From Streptomyces davaonensis JCM 4913 (GTDB lineage Bacteria; Actinomycetota; Actinomycetes; Streptomycetales; Streptomycetaceae): a stretch of 64,000 nucleotides of DNA. Each line of letters opens with the position of its first letter. The first letter of the stretch is position 1. Location: the NCBI RefSeq assembly GCF_000349325.1, contig NC_020504.1, positions 682,001-746,000 of the forward strand, given 5' to 3'. Both the position numbers and the translations under genes were made by a program. Below are positions 1-10,700 of this stretch, in pieces. The notes under the pieces were generated by a model, which did not search any database, was not told where the DNA came from, and was given only the letters and a program-made list of their open reading frames with translations.

Positions 1-1
1 C

Positions 2-2161
2 TGGGAGCCGTCGACCGACAACAAGGGTGTCGCCAAGTACCAGGTCACCCGGACGGGCGGAAGCAACGGCACGACCGTCACGGACACCGGCTCGACCGTC
101 TTCACCGACACCAACCTGGAGGGGAAGACCGAGTACACGTACACGGTCAAGGCCGTGGACGCGGCCGGCAACGTCTCCGCCGCCTCGACTCCCGCCCAGG
201 TCACGACCGGTGAGAAGCCCGACGCTCCGGCGGCCGGTACCCCGCTGGGCACCGACCCGCGCAAGGACCCCATCTACTTCGTCCTCACCGCCCGCTTCAA
301 CGACGGTGACAGTTCCAACAACCGCGGCGGCAGCCAGCATGTGAAGTCGGGCAACGCGGCCAACAACGACCCCATGTTCCGCGGCGACTTCAAGGGCCTG
401 GTCCAGAAGCTCGACTACATCAAGGCCCTCGGCTTCTCCGCCGTGTGGATCACCCCGGTCGTCCTCAACCGCTCCGATTACGACTACCACGGCTATCACG
501 GCTACGACTTCTACAAGGTCGACCCCCGCCTGGAGTCCGCCGGCGCCTCCTACCAGGACCTGATCAACGCGGCCCATGCCAAGGGCATGAAGATCTACCA
601 GGACGTCGTCTACAACCACTCCTCCCGCTGGGGCGCCAAGGGGCTGTTCACACCGACCGTGTACGGCGTCCGTGACTCGGAGTGGAGCTGGTACTACGAC
701 GAGAAGAACGACGGCTTCGAGTACGACGGCCTGACCGTCGAGACCAAGAGCGGCAAGTCGTACTACAACGGCGACCTGTGGTCGACGGCCGAGCCGACCG
801 GCAACACCTGCCTCAACTGGGGCAAGCCGACCGGCGGCAAGAGCGCCGAGGGCTACACGCTGTACAACTGCCAGTGGCCGAGCCCCACTTCCGGCATGTT
901 CCCGAGCGCGCTCTACCACCGGTGATGGATCGGCAACTGGGAGGGCGAGGACTCCCGTTCGTGCTGGCTGCACGAGGACCTTGCCGACTTCAACACCGAG
1001 AACGCGGCCGTGCAGAACTACCTGATCGGCGCCTACGACAAGTACATCGACATGGGCGTCGACGGCTTCCGGGTCGACACGGCCGTACACATCCCGCGCA
1101 CCACCTGGAACCGGCGCTTCCTGCCCGCCATCCAGGAGCGCGTCACCCAGAGGTTCGGCGCCGAGGCGGCCAGGAACTTCTTCGTCTTCGGCGAGGTCGC
1201 CGCCTTCGTCAACGACAAGTGGAACCGCGGCTCGGTCAACCACTCCGCGCAGTTCTACACCTGGAAGGAGCGCAAGGAGTACGACGCCGACGACGCCAAG
1301 GCCGCGCTGGAGATGTACGACTACGAGCAGCAGTTGGGCACCGGCAACCAGCCCACCTCCACCAACGCCTTCCTCCAGGGGAACAGTTACCACACCCCGG
1401 ACCACTCGAAGTTCTCCGGCATGAACGTCATCGACATGCGGATGCACATGAACTTCGGTGACGCGCACAACGCCTTCTCCAACGGCAAGGACTCGGACGA
1501 CAGTTACAACGACGCCACCTTCAACGTCGTCTACGTCGACAGCCACGACTACGGCCCCAACAAGTCCAGCGAGCGCTACACCGGCGGCACGGACGCGTGG
1601 GCGGAGAACATGTCCCTGATGTGGACGTTCCGCGGCATCCCCACGCTCTACTACGGCTCCGAGATCGAGTTCCAGGCCGGCAAGAAGATCGACTGCGGGC
1701 CCGGTTGCCCGCTCGCGACCACCGGGCGCGCCTACTACGGCGACCACCTCGCGGGTGACGTGACGGCGGCCGACTTCTCGAAGGTGGCGTCCGCCGACGG
1801 CGCCGTCGCGACAACGCTGGACAAGCCACTGGTCAAGCATGTGCAGCGGCTGAACCAGATCCGCCGGGCGATCCCCGCCCTCCAGATGGGCCAGTACTCC
1901 ACCGAGGGCATCTCCGGCGGCATGGCCTTCAAGCGCCGCTACACCAGCGGCTCGACGGACAGCTTCGCGCTGGTCGCGGTCACCGACGGGGCCACCTTCA
2001 CCGGCATCCCGGACGGCCGTTACGTGGACGCCGTCACCGGCGACGTCCGCCAGGTCACCGGCGGCACCCTCACCGTCGCCGCACCCGGAAAGGGCAATCT
2101 ACGGGTGTACGTGCTCAACGGCTCCGGCCGGATCGGCACCGAGGGCCCCTATCTGAAGTAG
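2..2161 (+). pseudogene. Secreted GH13 alpha-amylase, 5'-truncated by the window and interrupted by one in-frame TGA
   Basis: Frame 2 is open from the left edge to 923, where TGA (923-925) interrupts it; the same frame continues to the stop at 2159-2161. About 75 residues at the start form a fibronectin type III repeat, then a GH13 (beta/alpha)8 domain. GH13 regions are visible: DVVYNH (I), GFRVDTAVH with the nucleophile Asp (II), FVFGEV with the acid/base Glu (III) and VDSHD (IV), then a C-terminal beta domain. The TGA falls between LYHR and WIGNWEG. Three other Cys (NTCLNW, YNCQW, SRSCW) lie nearby, so a Cys codon (TGC) changed to TGA would restore an even number for disulfides (inference). 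The product would be extracellular and cut alpha-glucans. A sequencing error is possible, because both halves are otherwise undamaged. Confidence 0.85.
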
Positions 2162-2189
2162 GTCGACATCTGAAACAGGTCGACGGAAG

Positions 2190-2224
2190 CCGTGAGGCGC
2201 CCACACACTCCGGGTGCCTCACGG
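2190..2224 (+). terminator. Hairpin terminator after the amylase
   Basis: A 13-base stem (2190-2202 with 2212-2224) has one mismatch and a 9-base loop. It lies 28 bases after the amylase stop. There is no T-run, as is usual for high-GC actinomycete terminators. Confidence 0.65.
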
Positions 2225-2299
2225 TTGCAATGTGCCAACTGCGTTCCAGACCCGTCGAGTTGGCGTTCGACCCAGATGTGATGCGGAAGACTTCCTCCC

Positions 2300-3196
2300 A
2301 TGCGGATGACCGAGTGGAGACCGGTTGTGGCGATGGTGGGGACCCTGTTGCTCGCCGGGTGCACGAGTGGGGCGGACGAGGATTCCGCCGAGGAGAAGCC
2401 AACAGGTCCGGCGCGGAGCGCGAACGGGGCGGACGGATCAAAAGAGGCCAGTCCGTCGTCCTCCGAAGCCTCGGCGGCCGAGGACGAGCCGTACACCATG
2501 CTCGAAGAGCACGCGCCCCGGACCCGGGCCGAGGCCATCGCGTTCGTGCAAGGGCTCAGCACACCGCCGGACCATTTCGGTGCCGGGTTCCGCAAGGCGC
2601 AGCCGTACGAGAGTGATCCCGACGAATGGGCCGTGCTCGACGAGGAGTGCGTGTGGCAGCGGCAGTCGCTGCCCAGCACGGCGCTGGCCAGTCTCACCCG
2701 AAAGTTTGAACTTCCGGGCGGCGAGGGCAAGGGGCCGGTGCAGGTCTCCCTGACGATCACCGTGCACGAGGACACCACGGCCGCCCGCCGGGACATGGCC
2801 GTGTCCTTGGAGGAGGCGCTGCGCTGCCCGGACCAGCAGCTGAACGCCACCGAGCGGGTGATCGGGCTGTACTCGCGAGCGGATCCGTTCTCCGAGGCGC
2901 GCAACGGCGTCACCGACGACGATCTCGTCGAGAGCGGGCAGTTCCGCCACGACGGCACGAAGGACGCGCTGCCCTTCGACTGGTTCAAGTACCGGCTCGG
3001 TCCGGTCACCGTGGCCGCGACGGACCGGATCGGGGCGGGCCACAGCAAGGAGGAGGCGAGTGCGATCGCCTCGGACGTGGCGCAGGGAGTCGTGTACACG
3101 GCCGCCGAGATCGACAGCATCGGCGGCAACCGGGCACCGGACGGCGCCGGCGGCAAGGACAGTACCGGCGACGACCAGGCGGAGGGCACGCGATGA
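2300..3196 (+). CDS. Lipoprotein of unknown function preceding kinase genes
   Basis: 298 residues. The N-terminus is a lipoprotein signal peptide with lipobox LLLAGC (lipidated Cys21), followed by a Ser/Glu/Ala-rich linker. The mature part is predicted to sit on the outer face of the membrane. No catalytic motif was recognised. The stop overlaps the start of the kinase gene at 3193 (ATGA), so the two are translationally coupled. A role as an accessory or sensor partner of the kinases is inferred from this coupling only. An alternative start at 2306 (second Met) would give almost the same protein. Confidence 0.8.
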   Translation: MRMTEWRPVVAMVGTLLLAGCTSGADEDSAEEKPTGPARSANGADGSKEASPSSSEASAAEDEPYTMLEEHAPRTRAEAIAFVQGLSTPPDHFGAGFRKAQPYESDPDEWAVLDEECVWQRQSLPSTALASLTRKFELPGGEGKGPVQVSLTITVHEDTTAARRDMAVSLEEALRCPDQQLNATERVIGLYSRADPFSEARNGVTDDDLVESGQFRHDGTKDALPFDWFKYRLGPVTVAATDRIGAGHSKEEASAIASDVAQGVVYTAAEIDSIGGNRAPDGAGGKDSTGDDQAEGTR

Positions 3197-5382
3197 GTGA
3201 GCCGCTGAGCCCCACCGACCCCTCCCGTATCGCCGGATTCCGGCTGCTGCGGCGGCTCGGCGCGGGCGGCATGGGCGTGGTCTACCTCGGGCGCGACGAC
3301 GAAGGCACCCTCGCCGCGGTCAAGGTGATCCGCGGTGAGAGCACGGATGACCAGGACTTCCGCGCACGGTTCGGGCGCGAGGCCGATCTGGCGAGGCGAG
3401 TGAGCAGCCGCTGGGTGGTGCCCGTGCTCGCCGCGGACGCGGAAGCCGACGAGCCCTGGCTGGCGACCGCGTTCGTCCCCGGCCCCTCCCTCGTCGAGGC
3501 AGTGGCGGAACACGGCCCGCTGCCCGCCGCCACGGCACGCTCGCTCGGGCGGCGGCTGGCCGAGGCCCTCGCGGATCTGCACGCGGCCGGGCTCGTCCAC
3601 CGGGACGTCAAGCCCGCCAACGTGCTCCTCGCCCTGGACGGACCCCGGCTGATCGACTTCGGGGTGGCGCGGTCCGAGGACGATACGGCGCTGACGGCTT
3701 CCGGCATGGTCGTCGGCAGCCCCGGCTTCCTCTCCCCCGAACAGGCACGCGGACAGACGGCCACCGCGGCGAGCGACATCTTCTCGCTCGGCGGCGTCCT
3801 CGCCTACGCCCTGACCGGCCGCCCGCCCTTCGGCAGCGGAGCACCCGAGGCCCTGCTGTACCGCACCGTCCACGACGAACCCGACCTCGACGGCATCGAC
3901 GACGACTCCCGGACCCTCGTGGCCCGCTGTCTCGCCAAGGAGCCGGAAGACCGGCCCACCGCCGAAGAGTTGCGGGATCTGCTGGCCGAGGACGAGCCGG
4001 ACGGCACCCTTCGACTCCCCGACCCGGTCGCGCGCATGATCGCCGCGCGGTCCGCCGAGGGCCTCGCGCTGCCCGAGATCGAGCCGACGCACCTCGACGA
4101 GTCCGCCACGGCACCCACTCAGGACACGCCCCCGGAGGATCAGCGCCCGAACAGGCGCCGACTGCTGCTGGCCGGTGGGGCGTTGCTGCTCGCGGCGTCG
4201 GGCGGGACCGCCGCGGCGCTGCTCGCGACCCGCGACAAGGACAAGGAGCCCGGCCCGTCCCGGCCCGTGTACGTCCTGGGCGTGCATGCCACCGAGGACA
4301 CGGCGCTCGTCAGCCGGGTCAGCGAACGCGCCGCCCGGCTCGCCGTCGCCCAGCACAACGCCGTCCGCAATCGCGCGTACGACCTGAAGGTACGGGTCCT
4401 TCGGGACCGGGGCGACGCGGCCAGCGCCCAGGGCGTGGCGAGCCGGTTCACCGCGGACCGGGACGTGGTGGCCGTCCTCGGGCCCGTCGCCGAACTCCCG
4501 ATGCGGTCGGCGGCGAAGATCTACGGCCAGGCCGGGTTGACGCATGTGTCGAGCACGACGGGCCAGCAGGACTACTTCGTGACCTCACCCAAGGCGTCCT
4601 TCCAGACCGGCGTGGCGCACATCGGGATCGGTGGCTGGATCGCGCTGCACGCCCTGCTCACCAACCAGTTGGTGCGTATCGGTGTGGTCCTGGACCGCTC
4701 CGGTGGCACCACCATCCAGGACCAGACGGGTCTGCTCGTGCAGCAGTGGCGGAGCCAGGGTGTCGAGGTGGTGCCCAAGGTCGTGGCCGAGGAGACCGGC
4801 GACGGTCCCGACGCGGTGCGCGCGCTGCTCGCCAGTGAGGTGGGCGCCTTCGCCTACCTCGGCCCGATGGACGCCACCGTCGCCGCGGCCCGCCAGCTGG
4901 CCGCGGCCGGCTTCGACGGCCCGCGCTGGATGCAGGGTCTGCTTTATGGCACGGACTTCCCCGAGCGCGCGGGAGCCGCGGGTGAGGGCTGGTACGTCGT
5001 CAACGCCGTGGCCGATCCGTCCGCCCTCACCACCAAGGCGGCCCAGGAGTTCACCGCCGCCTGGCGCAAGAGCTACGGCGCCGCCCCGGAACCCTATGCC
5101 ATGGAGGCGTACGACTCGGTTCGTCTGCTGCTCGGCGAGTTCGCGCGCACGGTGCCCGCGCGGGCGGGTGCCCGGCCGAAGCGGGCCGCGCTCAGCGAAC
5201 GGCTGGCGAAGGTCAAGTACCAGGGCATCGACCGGACTTACACCTTCGGCGCATACAACAACTTCCCCCTCTCCGAGGAGGGCTGGCTGGGCAATACGTA
5301 TGTGCACGAAGTGCACAACGGGCGCTTCCGGCAAGTCGGTTCGCTGGCCGATCTCCGGAACGCGGGGAATGCTGAAGGCTGA
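3193..5382 (+). CDS. Transmembrane Ser/Thr protein kinase with extracellular periplasmic-binding-protein-like domain
   Basis: 729 residues. Residues about 15-270 are a Hanks-type kinase: glycine loop GAGGMG (23-28), Lys44, the HRD triad at about 136-138 within HRDVKPAN, and DFG at about 155-157, all intact. A Pro/Arg-rich juxtamembrane linker leads to one membrane segment (about 323-346). Residues about 355-725 resemble the type I periplasmic ligand-binding fold used by branched-chain amino-acid ABC transporters. The layout suggests a receptor kinase with a cytoplasmic kinase and an outside sensor domain. The ligand is unknown. The gene overlaps the lipoprotein gene by 4 bases and is followed after 41 bases by a paralogue of the same layout. 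Confidence 0.9.
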   Translation: MSEPLSPTDPSRIAGFRLLRRLGAGGMGVVYLGRDDEGTLAAVKVIRGESTDDQDFRARFGREADLARRVSSRWVVPVLAADAEADEPWLATAFVPGPSLVEAVAEHGPLPAATARSLGRRLAEALADLHAAGLVHRDVKPANVLLALDGPRLIDFGVARSEDDTALTASGMVVGSPGFLSPEQARGQTATAASDIFSLGGVLAYALTGRPPFGSGAPEALLYRTVHDEPDLDGIDDDSRTLVARCLAKEPEDRPTAEELRDLLAEDEPDGTLRLPDPVARMIAARSAEGLALPEIEPTHLDESATAPTQDTPPEDQRPNRRRLLLAGGALLLAASGGTAAALLATRDKDKEPGPSRPVYVLGVHATEDTALVSRVSERAARLAVAQHNAVRNRAYDLKVRVLRDRGDAASAQGVASRFTADRDVVAVLGPVAELPMRSAAKIYGQAGLTHVSSTTGQQDYFVTSPKASFQTGVAHIGIGGWIALHALLTNQLVRIGVVLDRSGGTTIQDQTGLLVQQWRSQGVEVVPKVVAEETGDGPDAVRALLASEVGAFAYLGPMDATVAAARQLAAAGFDGPRWMQGLLYGTDFPERAGAAGEGWYVVNAVADPSALTTKAAQEFTAAWRKSYGAAPEPYAMEAYDSVRLLLGEFARTVPARAGARPKRAALSERLAKVKYQGIDRTYTFGAYNNFPLSEEGWLGNTYVHEVHNGRFRQVGSLADLRNAGNAEG

Positions 5383-5423
5383 GTCGGGGTCGTCGCTTCA
5401 GCCAGTCAGATGGGGGGTGTGCC

Positions 5424-7574
5424 GTGGATCGGCTGCTGCCGTCCGATCCGTCGGTGATCGGCGAGTACCGGCTGGCGGCCCGGCTCGGCGCGGGCGGGAT
5501 GGGCGTGGTGTACCTGGCGCGCTCCCCGCTCGGCACCTGGTGCGCCCTGAAGTCGATCCGCGCCGAGCATGCCGATGACCCCGGGTTCCGGGCCCGTTTC
5601 CGGCGCGAGACGGAACTCGCGGCTCGGCTCGGCGGCCGCTGGACCGTGCCCGTCCTCGCGGCCGACGCCGAGGCCCGCTCCCCGTGGCTGGCCACGGCCT
5701 ATGTGCCGGGACCCTCCCTCGCCGAGGCCATCGTCCGGCACGGGCCCTGGCCGACGGCTCAACTGCGCTGCCTGGGTGCCGCGTTGGCCGAGGCACTGGA
5801 GGAGGTCCACGGGTGCGGTCTGGTGCACCGGGATGTGAAGCCCGCCAACATCCTGCTGGCCGCCGACGGTCCCCGTCTGATCGACTTCGGCATCGCCCGC
5901 GCGGTCGGGGTGACCGCCCTGACCACCGACGGGTCGGTCATCGGCTCCCCCGGCTATCTCTCGCCCGAGCAGGCGCGCGGTCGCACGGTCGGTCCGCCGA
6001 GCGACGTCTTCTCGCTGGGCTGCGTCCTGGCTCACGCCGCCACCGGCCGCCCCGTCTTCGGCACCGGCGGCGCGGCCGGCGTCCTGTACCGCACGGTGCA
6101 CGAGGAACCCGACCTGGACGGCGTACCCGAGGCGCTCGCCGGGATCGTACGGCGGTGTCTGTCGAAGCAGCCGGAGCAGCGGCCGCAGGTCGGCGAACTC
6201 CAGGAGTTCCTGGGCCCGTTCGACGAGCGGAACTGGCTGCCGGAGGGGCTGCCCGCGCTGGTGGCGGCGCGTGCGGCGCGGGTGTTGGACCTGCCGGTGC
6301 CGCAGGGCACGGTCACCGACGGGGCCCGGGTGGCCGATGTGGCGGATGCCCTGACGCAGACCGCCGAGCCGGCGCCGAGCGCTCCGACGACCCGCCGCCG
6401 GGTGCTGGCCGCCGGTGGCGCGGTCCTCGGTGTCGGCACGATCGGTGTGGGCAGTTGGTGGCGCTGGGGCCGCTCCGACCCGAACGGCACCACCGGTTCC
6501 GGGAACCTGCCCCGGCACGTGATCGGGCTCCTCGGTGACCGGTCCGACTCGGTGTTCACGGCGCATGAGCGCGGCGCCCGGCTGGCGGTGAGCGAGCACA
6601 ACGCCGTCGCGGGACGCGCCTTCGACCTGGTCCTGCGCACCGCCGACGACGGCGGCACCGCGAAGACAGCCACCGCGGCGGCCGGGACACTGGCTGCCAA
6701 CCCGGGCCTGGTCGTGGTGATCGGCGCCGGTACCAACACGACCGCCCCCGCGGTGATGGTGGCTTGTATGCAGGCCGGGGTGGCCCACTTGGTCACCCGG
6801 GCCGACAGCAGCGAACTCAACAACGTCAACGTCACCACCACGCTGCTGCTCCGGTCCACGAAGACCGCGGGGCCTCCGGCGATCCTGCAGTATCTGAACC
6901 GGGTGGTGAAACCCGCGCGCACCGCGGTGGTCCACGATCTGACCGACGAAGACGCGACCCTCCCCACGGTCCGCATCGTCACCGTGCACAGGAAGCTCAG
7001 CGGCGACTCCCGGCTCGAGGACGTCGCCCCGGGCCAGGGCTTCGACAGGACGGCCCGACGGATCGCCGACCGCGGCGACGACGCGGTCTTCTTCGCGGGC
7101 ATACGTCCCGACCGCGCCGCCGCCTGTGCGCGCGCCCTGCGCCGAGCGGGGTACCGCGGACCGTGCGTGGCGGACGAGCACGTGCTCGGCGCCCGGTTCC
7201 TCGCGGCCGGAGACGGCTGGATGATCGGCACGGGGTACACGGACCCCGTCGCCGACCCCCGTATCAAGGCGTTCACCGCCTCCCACCGCGCCCGCTTCGG
7301 CGCCGCCCCCGCGCCCTGGGCGGCCGAGGCGTACGACGCCGTCCGCTTCATCGCGTACGGTCTGACCGCCGCGGGCGACGAGGTCCGGACCATCCTCCGC
7401 TCCGAACTCCTGCGCCGCCCCTGGCAGGGCATCACCCGCAGGGCCAGCTATGACCTCGACGACCAGTTCTTCGAAACGGGCGAGGACTCGGGTGAGTTCC
7501 TGTACCGGGTGACCGACCGTGCCCTGCGGTTCGTGAGCCGCGCGGACGACATCGGCGGGGCCGCCACGAACTAG
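5424..7574 (+). CDS. Second transmembrane Ser/Thr protein kinase with periplasmic-binding-protein-like domain
   Basis: 716 residues from a GTG start preceded by a G-rich stretch. The layout matches the upstream gene: kinase domain about 13-265 with GAGGMG (22-27), Lys43, HRD at about 135-137 and DFG; a membrane segment at about 326-347; then a type I binding-protein-like domain to the end. The kinase halves are close in sequence (both contain DVKPAN and GSPG-LSPEQARG). The ligand domains are more divergent, which fits a tandem duplication whose sensors have diverged (inference). A weak 6-base hairpin (7585-7601) follows the stop. Confidence 0.9.
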   Translation: MDRLLPSDPSVIGEYRLAARLGAGGMGVVYLARSPLGTWCALKSIRAEHADDPGFRARFRRETELAARLGGRWTVPVLAADAEARSPWLATAYVPGPSLAEAIVRHGPWPTAQLRCLGAALAEALEEVHGCGLVHRDVKPANILLAADGPRLIDFGIARAVGVTALTTDGSVIGSPGYLSPEQARGRTVGPPSDVFSLGCVLAHAATGRPVFGTGGAAGVLYRTVHEEPDLDGVPEALAGIVRRCLSKQPEQRPQVGELQEFLGPFDERNWLPEGLPALVAARAARVLDLPVPQGTVTDGARVADVADALTQTAEPAPSAPTTRRRVLAAGGAVLGVGTIGVGSWWRWGRSDPNGTTGSGNLPRHVIGLLGDRSDSVFTAHERGARLAVSEHNAVAGRAFDLVLRTADDGGTAKTATAAAGTLAANPGLVVVIGAGTNTTAPAVMVACMQAGVAHLVTRADSSELNNVNVTTTLLLRSTKTAGPPAILQYLNRVVKPARTAVVHDLTDEDATLPTVRIVTVHRKLSGDSRLEDVAPGQGFDRTARRIADRGDDAVFFAGIRPDRAAACARALRRAGYRGPCVADEHVLGARFLAAGDGWMIGTGYTDPVADPRIKAFTASHRARFGAAPAPWAAEAYDAVRFIAYGLTAAGDEVRTILRSELLRRPWQGITRRASYDLDDQFFETGEDSGEFLYRVTDRALRFVSRADDIGGAATN

Positions 7575-7653
7575 CGAGTGCCGAGCGCCGGTTGACGGCG
7601 CGAGAGGTCTGGACAGCTTCCTGAGGCCGTGTTGTCATACCGCTGTCGCAGGA

Positions 7654-7669
7654 TTTCCAACGTTGAAAA
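7654..7669. promoter_or_regulatory. Candidate LacI-family operator upstream of the GH2 gene
   Basis: A 16-bp near-palindrome centred on CG (TTTCCAACGTTGAAAA) lies 53 bases before the GH2 start at 7723. It aligns with similar sites at 20674-20689 and 21895-21910, next to the transporter operon and the lacI gene. The symmetry and central CG are seen; binding is inferred. Confidence 0.6.
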
Positions 7670-7722
7670 GGTCGTGCCGGCCACCCCCACCCGGTCGCGG
7701 CCTCTGCACGAGGAAAGGTTCC

Positions 7723-10700
7723 ATGACACGACACCGCACCCGCCCGAGAGCCAGAATGTGGGCGCTGCTCGCCGCAGCCGCCCTCACCCTCCCCCCGATG
7801 GGGCTGATGCCCACCGCGACCGCCGCGGAGCAGCCCAGCACCGCAACCGCACCCTCCGCCGCTGAGGCCGCCGTCCAGACGCACGGCCTGAAGGGCGAGT
7901 ACTTCAGCATGTCCGCGCCCGGCGCACGCGACTTCGCGGAGCTGGGCGGCACCCTCCTCGACCCTCAGATCAACTTCTCCGGACTGACCAGCACCTTCGA
8001 GGAGTTGACCGGCCGGACGGAACACACCACCGCGCGCTGGACGGGACAGCTCACGGCGCCCGCCACCGGCGACTACACCTTCCACGCCATCGGCGACAAC
8101 GGCTTCCGCCTGTACATCGACGGCGAGCCCGTCATCGACCACTGGGTCGGCGACTGGGACCGGGAGCAGACCAGCGCCGCCGTACGGCTGACGGCCGGTG
8201 AGCCGCACGACTTCCGCCTGGAGATGTTCCAGGACACCGGCGGAGCCAACATGTTCCTGCGCTGGTCGACACCGACACTTCCCAAGCAGCTCGTGCCGAT
8301 GTCGGCGTTCACCCCGCCGGCCGACTTCGAGGTGTACCCGGTCGAACCGACCGTCGCCGCGGACGGCAAGCGGCTGCGCCTGCGCTTCGACGGCCGCGTC
8401 GGCAACCTCCAGGCGGTCAAGGACCATCTGAAGATCGAGGCCGATACGACCGCGATGCCCATCGGATCGGTCGCCCCCTACCCCGGGGACACCTCGTCCC
8501 TCCTCGTCGCCCTCTCCGAGCCGATCCAGAAGAACCAGCTCGTCAGGGTCTCCTACGACGGAGCGGGCGGCCTCACGGTCGGCGGCGAGAGCGTGCCCAA
8601 GGTCATCCGGTACGCCGAGAACGCCTCCACTCACCGCCTCACCACCCAGTGGGGAGACGCACTCGACAAGCAGCATCCGCTGCCGGAGTACCCGCGCCCG
8701 CAGCAGGTGCGCGCCAACTGGAAGAACCTCAACGGCCCTTGGCAGTTCAGCGCCGCCGAGGCGGGCGAGCAACCGGTCTTCGGCAAGAGCCTCGACGAGA
8801 AGATCATCGTGCCGTTCCCCGTCGAGTCCCAACTCTCGGGCCTCGAACGGCACGAGGACCACATGTTCTACCGCAGGCTCGTCGAGGTCCCGGCGAGCTG
8901 GAAGGTGGGCAAGAGCGACCGGGCCAACCGGCTCAAGCTCAACTTCGGTGCCGTGGACTACCGGGCCACTGTCTATGTCAACGGCACGAAGGTCGCCGAA
9001 CACACCGGCGGCTACAACGCCTTCAGCGCGGACATCACCGACGCGCTCAAGGGCACAGGTCCGCAGGAGATCGTGGTCGCGGTGACCGACACCGGCGGTG
9101 CCAACCAGCCCATGGGCAAGCAGTCCACGAACCCGGGCGGCATCTTCTACACCCAGACCTCCGGCATCTGGCAGACCGTGTGGATGGAGCCCGTCGCCGC
9201 CGCCTCGATCGACGACATCGTTGCCACGCCCGACATCGACACCGGCACGCTCGCCGTGAAGGTCGGCTCCGACGACGCCTCCCCCACCGCCCGTGTCGAG
9301 GCCGTGGCCCGCGACGCCCGCGGCAACATCGTCGGCCGGGTCAGCGGAGCGGCCGACAAGCAACTCACCCTGCCCGTGGCCAAGCAGCACCTGTGGACGC
9401 CGGACGACCCCTACCTCTACGACCTCGACGTGAAGCTCACCGACGGCGGGACCACCGACCGGGTCGGCAGCTACTTCGGCATGCGCGAGGTCGGCATCGA
9501 GAAGGTCGGCGGCTTCAACAAGCTCGTCCTCAACGGCAAGCCGGTCTTCTCCCTCGCCACCCTGGACCAGGGCTTCTGGCCCGACGGTCTGTACACCGCG
9601 CCCAGCGACGAAGCCCTCGCCTTCGACCTCAAGGCCCACAAGAAGCTCGGCTTCAACGCCGTCCGCAAGCACATCAAGGTGGAACCGGCCCGCTGGTTCT
9701 ACCACGCCGACAAACTGGGCCTGCTGGTCTGGCAGGACTTCGTCTCCGGCAACATCACCGACGAGACCGGCCAGAAGGCCTTCGTCGACCAGGGCAAGGA
9801 GATGATGCGGCAGCACCACAACTCGCCGTCCGTCATCGGCTGGATCGTCTTCAACGAGGGCTGGGGCGAGTGGAACCGCGAGGAGACCGGCCGGATCACC
9901 GAGTCGGTGCAGACCCAGGACCCGTCCCGCGTCGTCAACGCGCACAGCGGAGTCAACTGCTGCAACTCCAAGGGTGATTCGGGCAAGGGCGACATCATCG
10001 ACCACCACGACTACAACAACACCGACCCCGCCTTCCCCGACGAGACACGGGCCGCCATGGACGGCGAGCACGGCGGCTTCACTCTGCGCACCCCGGGCCA
10101 TATGTGGCCGGGCGCCCCGACCGTGATCTACAGCGGTGTCACCACGAAGGAGGAGCTGACCCGCAAGTACGTGGAGAACACGGAGCAGTTCTATCTCGCC
10201 CAGGCCGGCGCCGAGCTGTCCGGATCGGTGTACACCCAGATCACCGACCTGGAGAACGAACTCAACGGCCTCTACACGTACGACCGTCGCGACATCAAGG
10301 TCGACCCGGTCCGCGTACGGGACATCAACCGCAAGGTGATCGCCGCCGGAGCCGCCGCGGGCACCCAGAAGCCGCTCACGGGCGGCGGGCACTGGAAGCT
10401 CGATGACGGCGCGGGCACGACCGCGAAGGACGAGGGCCCCAACGACCAACCCCTCACCCTTCGCGAGGGCTCTTCCTGGATCCCCGGAGTCCACGGCACC
10501 GCGCTGAAGTTCGACGGCCAGAAGCAGTACGCCGAGACCGCCGGACCGGTGATCGACACCGCGGGCAGCTACTCGGTGGCCGCCTGGGTCCGCCTGGACC
10601 AGCTCCCGGGCAACTACGCCACCGCGGTCAGCCAGGACTCCCGCGCCACCGCCAACTCCTTCTACCTCCAGTACGGACACGGCGCCTTCGCCTTCAGCAC

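Noticed and set aside
923..925. Selenocysteine recoding of the amylase TGA at a Cys position
   Set aside because: Secreted amylases are not known selenoproteins and I see no convincing SECIS hairpin just after the TGA; a point mutation or read error is simpler.
7585..7601. Short hairpin after the second kinase as a terminator
   Set aside because: Only six base pairs; not enough to call in GC-rich DNA.
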